This document shows, piece by piece, positions 23,421 to 35,046 of a stretch of DNA of 64,000 nt. This DNA comes from Nageia nagi. Lineage: Eukaryota > Pinophyta. Both the position numbers and the translations under genes were made by a program. A model generated the notes under the pieces. That model saw only the letters and a list, made by a program, of their open reading frames with translations. It did not search any database and was not told the DNA's origin. How positions within the stretch are numbered: the stretch's first letter is position 1; each line of letters opens with the position of its first letter. The DNA is taken from positions 17,608,001 through 17,672,000 of the forward strand of contig JBITNC010000002.1 of NCBI GenBank assembly GCA_050084985.1. Reading direction: 5' to 3'.

Positions 23421-25871
23421 AAAATTAGATAAAATTCTCTACTAGCAATTAATATTATTCTATTATAGAGGTTCAAAATGAGTTTCAATCTTCCTTCTAG
23501 TTATATTTAATACTTAATTTACATTTAATTATCATAGAAAATAGAATATATGACACATACAATACAAAATAACTATAAATATAAAATAAAATTGGCTTTA
23601 ATATTTTTTATTATTATCTTAATAGACTACATAAATTGATTTTGTTTTTTTACTTGACCCCTTTTCCATTTGATGTAGAAAAGGATGAAACTTTTAATAA
23701 AAAGGTGAAACTTTGTGATAATAAAACATTAGAGGTAATTGGTAAGGGGTCCTAGCAACTTGATACAACAATATCTAAGGAAAATAAGATATAAAGAAAC
23801 AAAATATATTAGTTTCCATAGTTGATTAAAAGTAGACAATGGGATTGGAGTGTACAATAATGATAAAGTAGCAAGCAAGGCCCAAATGTACAATATTTAT
23901 CTAAAGAAGAATACAATATACAGTTGTGGGAGGTTAAGAAGAGATTTCATTAAGCTTAGATAAAGAATACAAAGATGATATTGATAATGCAATCAAGGTA
24001 GAACCTCCTATTCTCTGAAGATCATATTCAAGTCGATTTTGCTAGTGTTTAAGGAAATATTATAAATTGATGAAATGATAAAACTAATAAGAGATATTAA
24101 AAATTGATTTAGTTATATTTTGGCAAAATGATAAGTTTTAAAAAAGGGTTATTATTTACTATCTAAGGATTTACTTTAAGGGGTTTAATAAATTAAAAGA
24201 GGATGCAATAAATTTTAAAAATAGAAGGTTTTTTAAGAAGCTTTTGCACTCATGTGTTTTGAATGTTTTCTATTAAGAGACCCCCCATGGACCCCATACA
24301 GTAGATAATAAATTTAATATTTCCTTATATGATGGGAAATATCATGTAACAAATTAATGTAGTATTAGAATTGCAAAAGATTAACAATCATAAACTAAGT
24401 GACATGCTAAAGAATCGATGATGATAATGAAATATTGAACTTCCTTAAAAAAACATTCTTTGATATGTGTTACAAAATGACATCAATAAAGGACAAATGA
24501 AACTTTTCATATTATAATTAATGAAAGTACAAAATGAATTAGACTTATTTTTATCTTCTTAAAATCTAAATATAAATTGAAGATTAATTGTATAGCAAAT
24601 GCAAATACTAAAATTGTTTTTTAAGTGGGTTATATAGGGATTAGAGACTTATATTTAAATCAATAATTATATCATTTTTTGATAAGATTTAATTAGATAT
24701 TCATAGTTATGAAAATGCAACAAATGGATCAATTTGAAAGGGGGTATGATAATGGGTAAATGACATCAAATGAGATTACCTATTTAAAAGAAGGAAAATT
24801 AACAAATAAAATAATAGTGAGGTATACAAGAATCATATGTTGGGTATTCATTATCTATTACCTTGCATTCACTTACATGGTATTATATCTATAATAAGAA
24901 ATTAAATATGAAAGAAATTAAATGATTATGAAGTTGAGAATCCATTTGATGTGTAAGGCTCTATTATATTTTGGTTTGATTAGTTTGGTAAAGTAATTTT
25001 TATGACTATTGAAGCTATATTTATTAGGTAGAAATATTTTTAGGTTGGGTAAATTTATCTTAGGTAAAAGTGTATGTTAGACTAATCAATGTTGTTTTTG
25101 CATTGGTGACCATATTTTCATGCTAATGGAGGAGTTTCGAATGTCATTTAAGATCATGTTGGAAATATTGAATTTTATTTTTCCTTATCACCTTTTAAAC
25201 TACCTCTTTTATTACTTGTACCATTGAAGTTGGGTTCTCATCTATTTGGAGGTCATTTATGGGATCAATGAATTATCTATCAAATTAGTTTGAGTTTTGT
25301 ATGCTTAAAAGTGCATTTGTGAAGATAATGAATAATGGTTCACCTACAAAAAACTTATCAATAATAGAATATGTTAATATTTGGATCTCATTACAATGAT
25401 TATCCAATTTAAAAGTGACATATAAAGGATTTCCTCATGAACCATGATCTTTAGATGTTTATTCCTTCCTTCAAGAATTAAGACTTAAGGATTGAAAAAC
25501 AAATATGAAAATGTATGATATTTTCAAGAATTATTCTCTATGATTATGAAATATCTTATCAAGGAGCTTCAAAGCGTGAGGAATATATGGTTGAAGGTAA
25601 AGGATTATCTTGTAACTAATGTATTTGATGGAGGTTTAAGGAATCATCATCATGGGAAAATTTTAAGACCCCTCATCCAAAATGGACCTATAAATCCCAA
25701 GCAAATGTAGATGAAACCTATTTCGAATTGAAGGAAAATTTTCCAAAACAATGTAGATTGTTGAATGATATTTGAACAATTTTGCAAAATAGATGTAAAA
25801 ACTTGGTGAAAATTTTTTAGTTTAAAAAATCATAGTAAATTTTTGAACACATAAACCATTTAGTATATAAA

Positions 25872-25874
<3 letters not shown>
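23421..25874. other. AT-rich stretch, nothing recognised
   Basis: No frame of useful length, no LTR or primer site, and no repeat with a partner elsewhere in the window was seen. Confidence 0.4.

Positions 25875-25926
<52 letters not shown>
25875..25926. repeat. (TA)n microsatellite
   Basis: An uninterrupted TA dinucleotide run of about 50 bp. Confidence 0.95.
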
Positions 25927-25928
<2 letters not shown>

Positions 25929-25967
25929 AATGATTAAAATTTGATTACAAAGTAGTCTTTCCAACAT

Positions 25968-26437
25968 GGACAATGTCTATAGAGGAAATGCTTCCTACCT
26001 GGTTGTAGAGAAAATCTCCCTACCCGACTATAGAAGAAATGCTTCCTACCTGACTATATAGGAAATGCTTCCTACCTAACTATAGAAGAAATGCTCCCTA
26101 CCCAATTGCAGAGGAAATGCTCCCTACTTAGCTGCAGAGGAAATGCACCCTACCCACCTGTAGAGGAAATGCTTCCTACCCATCTATAGAAGAAATGCTC
26201 CCTACCCGGATGTAGAGGAAATGTTCCCTACCTATCTACAAAAAAAATTCTCCATACCTGATTGCAGAGGAAATGCTCCCTACCTGACTATAGAAGAAAT
26301 TCTCCTTACCTAGCTATAGAAAAAATGCTCCCTACCTTGATGCAAAGGAAATGATCCCTACCGAGCTGCAAATGAAATGCTCCCTACCCAGCTGCAAATG
26401 AAATGCTCCCTACCCAGCTGCAAAGGAAATGCTCCCT
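25968..26437 (+). repeat. 26-bp minisatellite
   Basis: About 18 tandem copies of a 26-bp unit (GAGGAAATGCTCCCTACCCA followed by about six bases such as GCTGCA). Substitutions are scattered among copies, and the last two (26370-26420) are almost identical. The unit length is not a multiple of three, so a reading frame is not maintained. The start of the 136-codon frame at 26377-26787 lies in the repeat and is not evidence of a gene. Confidence 0.9.
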
Positions 26438-27715
26438 ATGATCATGGTGAGACTCTCATAGTGATACACTCTTATTTTCCTCTATTATTATGGATGGCAT
26501 TGAGGATACTTACATGGTTGAAAAGACCATCTCATTTAAATTCTTCTTTTGATGTAGATATTGAATCTTATGTTTATTTTATTGATAGAGTAAATATTAT
26601 GAAATCTATTATACATACATGCATTAAGGGAGGATTCTTCATTAATTTTTCTAGAGTGGAGGATAATGGTTCTTTTAGCCCTTTGATGGATAAAGGGGAG
26701 AACTCTTTTTTTTCTTATTCACCCTCCATCCTTTTTGGTGATGATCATTATAACATTTTTTTAATTAAGGTAAATATCATGTTCTAAATCAAGGTCAGCA
26801 TTATGAAGCTATTATTGATGGAACTGAATATTTAGTATTCTTTGGGTCTTTTGTTAATTGTACTTTTGTATTACATCATTTTATACTTTTTTGAATGTAA
26901 GATATAGGGTTTTGAATCCCTTTCAAGGTGTGAAGCTTCGTTTTGTAGTGTGAAATTGAATTTTCCATTAAAGATTTTATTGCATGGCTTATCTTTTAGA
27001 GGTTTGATGTTTCATAGTTAAAGTGTTATGACCATCTTCAAAATTTATCCTTTTGTTCCTTATATGCTACTTTTTAAGATCATTCTTACTTTTAACTTTA
27101 TGATTAACCATCCTAGTTGATATTCCTTTTAGAACTTACCACTCAACAAGATATTCTTTTTAGAACCTACCCCACACCTTGTTGAATGGATTTAAAGTTA
27201 GCTACATTGAAAAAGGGAATACCATATAAAACATTTTAATGAAGATTATTATTTTTTCATGCAAGTAATGTTCTTTGAATATTTAGAAGGTTCAATAAAG
27301 AAGACTCGTAGAGAAGATCATGTTACAACCTTTATGAATCATACATCTTCAAAAAATTTGAAATCTTCTTTCACCTTATTGAAATTTTTGAAATCTTCTT
27401 TCACTTTATTGAATGTTTTTAAACATCTTAATAAAATTAAAAGAAAAAAAACACACATTATATTTTAACTAACTCTTAAAGATATTTTCAAAGATTTACA
27501 TCATATAATTTTTGCATGAATAAACATTTAATATTTGATGTATTTTATTTAATCTAAAATAAAATCAAAGATTCATATAATAAATCTAAATATTAATCAA
27601 GATATATATATATACATACACCCTAGTTCAAAATAACAAATTTAAACTTTTTTTACATATTAAATATTAATATTTGTTGTAATGGTTTTAAGGTTTGTTG
27701 CAATTCTCTTCCTAT
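26438..27715. other. Unassigned stretch between minisatellite and 27.7-kb repeat
   Basis: An open plus frame continues from the minisatellite to 26787 but has no recognisable domain. A short direct duplication (KSSFTLL twice in translation) lies at about 27360-27420. No gene is supported. Confidence 0.35.
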
Positions 27716-27735
27716 GTGAGAAGGAACTATGTTTG

Positions 27736-27990
27736 GACTGCAAACAAGACTCAAATTTTCTATCCATGTTTCTTACTTAGAATGACATAATAGTCCATAA
27801 TAATCCTATTATGGACTGCAAACAAGATTCACATTTTCTGATTCATGTTTCTAATTTAAAATGACATAATACTTCCTATCTGATTCATGTTTCTAATTTA
27901 AAATGACATAATACTTCCTATCATGGACTGCATACAAGATTCAAATTTTCTGATCCATATTTCTAATTTAGAATGCATAATACTTCCTAT
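27736..27990 (+). repeat. Short tandem duplication, 'tggactgcaaacaagattc' repeat
   Basis: Three diverged copies of a unit beginning TGGACTGCAAACAAGATTC and ending ATGACATAATACTTCCTATC lie in tandem. Within it a sub-segment (TGATTCATGTTTCTAATTTA) is duplicated again near 27880-27918. Confidence 0.7.
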
Positions 27991-28000
27991 CATACATTAT

Positions 28001-28022
28001 ACACTTTCAAAATCATATATAC

Positions 28023-28055
<33 letters not shown>

Positions 28056-28562
28056 TTACACCATGAAAACACATATTATTATAGTACTTCCACTAACTTC
28101 CATGTTTTTCTTTTATTGCTCTACTTCTCTTTTTAAGGACTTCAATGTTTTTTTTTATTGCTTTAGTTCTCTTTTAAGGAGATATAATGATTTAAAAATA
28201 AGTGTCTCTCACACAAGGAAGAAGCTCATAAGGCTTAGCCCAAGATACAATGAATGGGACTGCAAATATATTCCAGTAATAGTTCAGTAAAGATTACATT
28301 ATTTAGCCTCCCTATGTAAAAAGCAACAAATATCAATCTAGTTGCATGCTGAAACTCTCTAACAGAGCTGTAAATAATTTATCCCTATGCCCCCTCGCTC
28401 CAATCATGGCCCCTCCATTTTGCAAACAATACTGTAAAAAGATTACACAGATGTATAACATATCAGACAACGAAGTACACCATCCTATCCTATGCGATCT
28501 GCTGCTTATTTCAATGGCTTATAATTACACCCTACAGGTCACCATGTAGCCTGTCCTTGGCC
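28001..28562 (-). other. Downstream region of the CYSTM gene with (TA)n run
   Basis: This holds a short (TA)n tract (28018-28042) and the presumed 3' UTR just below 28563. Open frames here (28063-28290, 28346-28549) lie on the plus strand, antisense to the CYSTM transcript, and have no domain. Confidence 0.4.
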
Positions 28563-28987
28563 TCAGCAACACTCCTCACACAACCAACAGCAGCACAGTG
28601 CTGCAAGGCTGGAACAAACACAACCACATCAGAAACACATCCAATATACATCCAAACAAATTATTATTCGAAAATAACATACCATCCTTCTATGAAACCT
28701 TTCTCTCCTCTGGATTGTGTGTTCACAGGTGTTGCTTCAGCATACTGAGTTGGTGGAGCTTGAGTTGGATATCCTGAAACCCAACACCCTCATCATCAAC
28801 GAAATCATACCAGGCACTCAAACAATCATAGTACAGAGACAACAATATGGAGAATTTTCATCCAAGATAAGGCTATGAATATAAATGATGGGGAAAGTAA
28901 AACAAAATACATACCCAGTGGAGGATATCCTTCAGGGTAAGTAGATGGTGGTGGCACGGCAGACTTCTCTTGAGGTTGTGCAGACAT
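28563..28987 (-). CDS. CYSTM-family small membrane-associated protein, three exons
   Basis: Three exons join to an intact 69-residue protein: 28915-28987 (start ATG at 28985-28987), 28683-28773 and 28563-28608 (stop TGA at 28563-28565). All four splice sites follow GT-AG: donors GTATGT at 28914 and GTATG at 28682, acceptors TTTCAG at 28774 and TTCCAG at 28609. Both introns split codons and rejoin in frame. The protein starts MSAQPQEK, has a Pro/Tyr-rich N-terminal half with 'YPEGYPPLGYPTQAPPTQYAEA', and ends in the cysteine-rich transmembrane module (FIEGCLAALCCCWLCEECC). CYSTM proteins are small tail-anchored proteins of plants, often stress-responsive, with roles at the plasma membrane. The layout and length fit the family. 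This is one of only two host coding sequences in the window that look functional. Confidence 0.92.
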
Positions 28988-29096
28988 GATTACAGGAAGC
29001 GTAGATGTGAAGTTATCTTTAATTTGCTGATATTCTTCTGCTTTTATCTATCTTGCGCGTCTTATGTTAGTGTGGGTGAATATAGATGAGATGTCA

Positions 29097-29105
29097 ATTT
29101 ATATA
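29097..29105 (-). promoter_or_regulatory. TATA box of the CYSTM gene
   Basis: TATATAAAT on the minus strand, about 110 bp upstream of the ATG, leaves room for a transcription start some 30 bp downstream and a short 5' UTR. Confidence 0.65.
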
Positions 29106-29452
29106 GTTTGCTTTAGTGCAAGATTCTTCTTTTTAGGTGTAAAGGAAATAGAGGGGGAATACACGGCAGAACCAAGTCAAAGAAGTATATCACAATCAAA
29201 GAAAAATATAAAGCAGAAACACCGACATCATCTTTACTGATATGCATGCTGATGCTGCCACATCAAGTTTATCAAACAAATTCCCTAGATGTTTGTTTAA
29301 TACACCGCCAATGAATAGCTTGGCATCTGGCACTTGGCATTTTCTAGCTTACAAAAGGAGTAGGCCATGGCTTACCCAAAGGATATGTCATGCATGTGTG
29401 TGGTAGATTGACACTCAACCAAACAACATTTAGTTTAAAATTAGATGGTGAC

Positions 29453-30672
29453 ATTGTTATCATCTTACACTATTTTAAGAAACTATAAAATATGGACAAC
29501 TGTCTAACAGAATAGGCCAATAGGCCAGATCTTCAGCAATGTGTGTTGAATAAAATGGATTGCTAAGTAGCAAAATAGTTGAAAGTGAAGTATTTAGATG
29601 TAATATGGTATTTATGATTTAATATTTTTATTGAAATGTTATAATAGTGTGTTTAGTTTTGTTGAATTTCAAAATTTACATGTTTGTCCAACTCATAATA
29701 TTTAATATTAATTAAAATTGATGCTAAAATTTTTATTTTATAATGTTTCTTTCACTAGTATCAATATATTAATGTGAAAAAGTATGTATCTAAATGAAAG
29801 TGATTGATGATTAAAGGTTAGAACTTAACATCTTCCAATTTTCTTTTTCACAAAAGAAAATTCAAATGACAATCAAATCTTACCTACATGACTCTCCATC
29901 TCATCTCTTCACAAAAGAATAAGTCAAATGATGATCAAATCTTTCCTACATGAGTTTTCACATATCACTCCACTTTATTCACCTTTGTAATTCACCCCTC
30001 CACCTTACCATAGGCATTTAAGACCTCATAGACACCTTTACCTCCACATAAATAACTCAAATATTGTTATCATCTTACACTATTTTAAGAAAATATAAAA
30101 TATGGACAACTGTCGAATAGAATAGGCCAATAGGCCAGATCTTCAGCAATGTGTGTTGAATAAAATGGATTGCTAAGTAGCAAAATAGTTGAAAGTGAAG
30201 TATTTAGATGTAATATGGTATTTATGATTTAATATTTTTATTGAAATGTTATAATAGTGTGTTTAGTTTTGTTGAATTTCAAAATTTACATGTTTTTCCA
30301 ACTCATAATATTTAATATTAATTAAAATTGATGCTAAAATTTTTATTTTATAATGTTTCTTTCACTAGTATCAATATATTAATGTGAAAAAGTATGTATC
30401 TAAATGAAAGTGATTGATGATTAAAGGTTAGAACTTAACATCTTCCAATTTTCTTTGTCACAAAAGAAAATTCAAATGACAATCAAATCTTACCTACATG
30501 ACTCTCCATCTCATCTCTTCACAAAAGAATAAGTCAAATGATGATCAAATCTTTCCTACATGAGTTTTCACATATCACTCCACTTTATTCACCTTTGTAA
30601 TTCACCCCTCCACCTTACCATAGGCATTTAAGACCTCATAGACACCTTTACCTCCACATAAATAACTCTAAT
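29453..30672. repeat. 610-bp head-to-tail tandem duplication upstream of the CYSTM gene
   Basis: Copy 1 (29453-30062) and copy 2 (30063-30672) both begin ATTGTTATCATCTTACACTA and end CCACATAAATAACTC. By eye only about five single-base differences separate them, for instance near 29484, 29506-29512, 29684 and 29848 in copy 1. The duplication is therefore recent or homogenised. It lies some 350 bp upstream of the CYSTM TATA box. No gene is seen inside. Confidence 0.93.
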
Positions 30673-33600
30673 TTGATTTGAATCTCCCTGAATATACCAT
30701 CTATAACTCCTCATAACCACCTCAAAATAGGTTTAGGTTTTGGAATATATAAATGTAAACCTCCATTCCCCTTCTCCAAGGTTAGACATTAATAAGCTTA
30801 AGCACCCTTAAGCTTGCAAATTTGCTCTAGACCTCTACTTTCATTAAAACTACTAATTATGTCCTCTACAACTAATCAAGAACCTTCATATCCTACCCTC
30901 CATCCATATAAATCCTCCTTAGAACCATAAGTATTAGCCTTATTCCCCCATCCACCATGGAAATAAGCTAGATTAAGAAGGAGATCATTTTCTTACAAGT
31001 GATAGAGAATTCATTTGTGAAACTACACCAAGAATGCCTTACAAATACCACAAACAAGACCATTAGAGTAGAATTGATATATTTGAAGTTTCATATTCAT
31101 TGTGAGTTTGGCATGATGGTTTCAAGGAAACCAAGTAAAGCTAACTAGTTCCTCTCAAAAATCATATAGCAACTGTAGACCATCAAGGTAAATTCAAAAA
31201 TCTTAAACATAAGAATACTAGTCAGATTTAGTTGTTTCATATTTGTTTACTTTAGTTTATGCTTTAATTTATAATGAGTTTGTTTAACTATGGGGTTTAA
31301 CCACACATTCAACATTTATCATTTATGACATCATCAAACCCTAATCACTTCTATTAATGTTATGGTGTTTAATTCTTTACAAGTACTAATAAAATCCAAT
31401 TGTTGGTACAAGCTAAGCCCATCATTGTTTAGGTTATTTGTGAACAACTATCAAAGTTTGAATATTTTGTGCTTTAACTAAGGTTTATTTGCATATATAC
31501 ATTTTGGCAATCATGGTGAGACCATTTCCTATTTATTGCCACCTTGTAGGTCCAGGATTTCATTTATTTAAGACTTAAGGTTAATATCAATATTTATTTT
31601 TATATTTTCTATTACTTTTATGTAGTTTTTGCAACTGAAGGTAGAAAAATATCATCAACAATCAATAAAATCATCAATTCAAAAAATGCAGAGTTAAAGG
31701 GAACATAAGTATGGTTAGTCTATACCAAAACAAACCAACAAAATAATTTTAAAATCACAAAAAACAATATCAACTTTTGTCAACAACTTTAGGTAGGTAT
31801 AGGTAAAGTTCTCTTGTCTTGCTTTCTATCGTGATTTTTTTCCAAAGCACATGAAACAAAAATAATTGTGATCAAAAGTAGGCAATTCTCCAAACTTCTA
31901 AATAGGTTTGGGAATTGGTATTAAAGGCTATGGATTATTTTGAAAATAAAGAAATTCATTCATTTTAAATTCATATATTTATTTTACATTACTATATCAA
32001 AGAGGTAAACAAGTCCATGAGTATGCATTCTTCAAACTTTGAAAGAGGTTTGGAGTTTGATCCAAAAGGTTATTGTTGCTTTTTAATTAACGAACCTTTT
32101 TATTTCAAGTTTTCTCTTTCCCTAACTTTACCTTCATGCATTTAGTTTAGATGCTTTACTTTATTGTTCTTTATTTTTTGTTACTTAGTTATCTTTTCTT
32201 TCAAATAATCACAAATACACACCATCACTTTCCTTTGAGTTCTTTTCTTATTTTCTTAGTTTAGATTTTTCTTGTAAGAGCACTTAGAAAAAGTGATTAA
32301 ACATATCCCAACACTAACTTTCACACTATTGGGATTAAGTGTATGTTTAATTCCTTTTAGGGTTAGTTTAATCCATTTGTACGTACATCACATTTATTTC
32401 AAAGCCACCTACTAGAAAACTAAGATATTTCTCTCGTAGCCTTGATAAACATGTTTAGTTTCTAAATTTAGGCTTTTATTTCTAAACTACTTAGCTTAAA
32501 ATGTGTGCATGCATAATATTTATTTAATTTATTTATTTTTATATTCATTTTTTTAATACATATATTGTACATAAATAATTGACTTATTTTATACATTTTT
32601 TTCATGTGTCAAATTGTGACCTCAAAAATTAGGAACAATAATGAATTCACCCCTTAGGTTTTAGTTCACATATTCTCTATCACAGTACAATGTTTTATTT
32701 CCTTAAAATATTTCAGTTGGTTATCATAGTTTAGGAATTTCTTTTCAAAAATATTTTCTTTCTTGGAAAAAGATTAAGAGTGTTTTAGTCTTTATTTAGC
32801 TATTGTTTTTCTTTTATTTTTGTTGACTTACTTTTAAAACTCACCTTATGTACACACAATTGGAAAGGTGGATTTCATCACCATCTATCTTACTCTCTCC
32901 AGAGTAGTGAGATTGCTCATATTTCATCATTGAGAATCATAATGCCTTCCTAGACTTGCAGAAGAAGTAATTCACAATCACTAAGTTCATATTCATGAAT
33001 GCACTAAGTAGACAAAAAAAATTGTAGAATCTCATTAGTATGGAATACATTGCATATTTAAAGGAAAACTATTCATATTACATAATGATAGGATTCCATA
33101 GCATGGATTGCATTTACATGAAAACACTAACTACATATTTCATGAATAGGTATATATTATGATATGGATAGAGGCAATACATAATACATGAAGTGGAAGG
33201 TCATGAAAAAATCATGTAGCATTTGGAATTATTATATTTCATTACATGACAATAGATTCATACTTAAGTAAGATGAACTTTTATAGGGAAAAGCATTCTA
33301 TAGTAGAACCACCATTGGTAACCATTAATTCAAGGGTTGTATCATGAATGAATTAGAATGTTGCATACAGTAATTTCAAAACTATACAAAGGTTTATGTT
33401 GAGGTTTACATGAAATTTTTGAATAAAAGAATGCATTTATGTGTAACTGGTCCATGTAGATTCTTGGCACATATAGTAAGTTGTGTAAGTCATAAATGCA
33501 TATGCATACCATACATGATGTTGGAAAGAGTTTTCTATAGTTGGACTATAATTGTATATCAATAATACAATTTCTTACATTCTTGCATAAATAGAACATG

Positions 33601-34536
33601 ACATGGTAGTCCAAACTTATAAGAATGCATCAGATCCCCTTACGATCATATACAACTAAAACTCTTCTAGATGATTATATATTATAGCATAGCATAAATA
33701 TTTACTTGCTTTGTCAATAATCATAGTTAAATGTATGTTTGGGTGTGATGGAGTGTTGTGCATATACTTTAAATTTGATGATATATCATATGAATGCATG
33801 GGATGGGAAGGACTTAAACAATTATTGAACAACACTTCATGTAGAATTCATATCCTATATAGCATGCATTTGAGTTAAGTAGTTTACTTTTTTATTTCAA
33901 AAGTCATCAAGACTTGAAGTTTAATCATGTAGGTTAATTTGCATCTCTTGCGAAAATATTTATGGAAGTCTAATTGATGTATTTGTTGTGCATGGGAGCA
34001 ATCTCGCTAAATCTTGGGGGGGTTATGATGATCTTGCATCATCTTGTTGGTTGGAAGATAACTTTGATTTTCATGGAGATGAGCTTTACTGAACCCTAAA
34101 TATTGGGATCTAGATTTGCATGCATTTGCTTTTGTGTGATGAAAACTTTAATATGCTTGATTTCTATTGATTTATTATGTATAAACTAATAAGTGAAATT
34201 ATACAATAGGATTTCAACATTGTTTGACAAGAATACCTTGAGAATCCATAAGTAACTAACTTGTGATAAAGTTGATTTTGTACATTGATAGAAGCAAGCT
34301 TTTTGAGAACCTAACTGATGTTACAGTTGAACTCACTCATCTAAACACTTGTAGAAATAGGCTTTACAATATGTGACTATTTTGGGAAAAGATGTAACTT
34401 AAACTATACAATATTATAGTAACTTATGCTTAATATGAGACTTAAATTATGTCTTATATTCCTACTATCTTTGTATAGGCCTATATAGAACATGTATGTG
34501 TAATATTATGGTTGGAAACTTATATGTAGTTCCTAT
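30673..34536. other. Unassigned AT-rich stretch left of copia element C1
   Basis: No frame, LTR or primer site is recognised. In particular, the sequence just left of 34537 carries neither the missing 3' LTR of C2 nor the rest of its 3' spacer. Confidence 0.4.
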
Positions 34537-35032
34537 TGGAATGTATAATGCATTATTGTAAAGGTTATGTAATAATCTTCTATGTAAGTTCACTAATACT
34601 TAAGGGTATCATTTGATATCTTAAGTATTTAAGTGAATATGATAATGTAACTTGTCCTACACTCCATGTCATGAGCATGCCCCTTGGGTAAAAGGATGTG
34701 CATGTCTGCTTTTGTACATTGGATAAAAGGGTGATCCAAAGAGAGATTTTGGCCTATAAATAGAAGGCTCCCTCTTTATGATTAAACACCAATTTGTGGA
34801 GTAAATCTATGCTATAGGGTAGTGTTTAAGAGATGAGTTAGGAGAATTGTAAGAGATTCATGTTTGTGAATGAAGTGAGATCTAGTTAGTGGATGTACTC
34901 CTAGTTGGAGGAACCACTTGCATCTTGTGTTATCTTTATGAGATTATCTTATTAATCTATCTTGATGTTAGTATGAGCTTTCATGTGATCTTGGGAGTGT
35001 AGAGTTGTTCATGTACAAGTTCAATTCTCTCA
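34537..35032 (+). repeat. 5' LTR of C1
   Basis: A 496-bp LTR starting TGGAATGTATAATGCATTAT and ending TCTCTCA. It contains a palindrome at 34589-34637, TATAAATA at 34755-34762, and the family phrase GGATGTACTCC...GGAGGAACCACTT near 34890-34918. The primer site begins 2 bp later. Confidence 0.92.
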
Positions 35033-35034
35033 TT

Positions 35035-35046
35035 TGGTATCAGAGC
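35035..35046 (+). promoter_or_regulatory. Primer binding site of C1 (initiator-Met tRNA)
   Basis: TGGTATCAGAGC exactly matches the complement of the plant initiator-Met tRNA 3' end, placed 2 bp after the LTR. Confidence 0.95.

Noticed and set aside
26377-26787. 136-codon plus-strand frame
   Set aside because: It starts in a 26-bp minisatellite and runs into DNA with no recognisable domain, so it is not supported as a gene.
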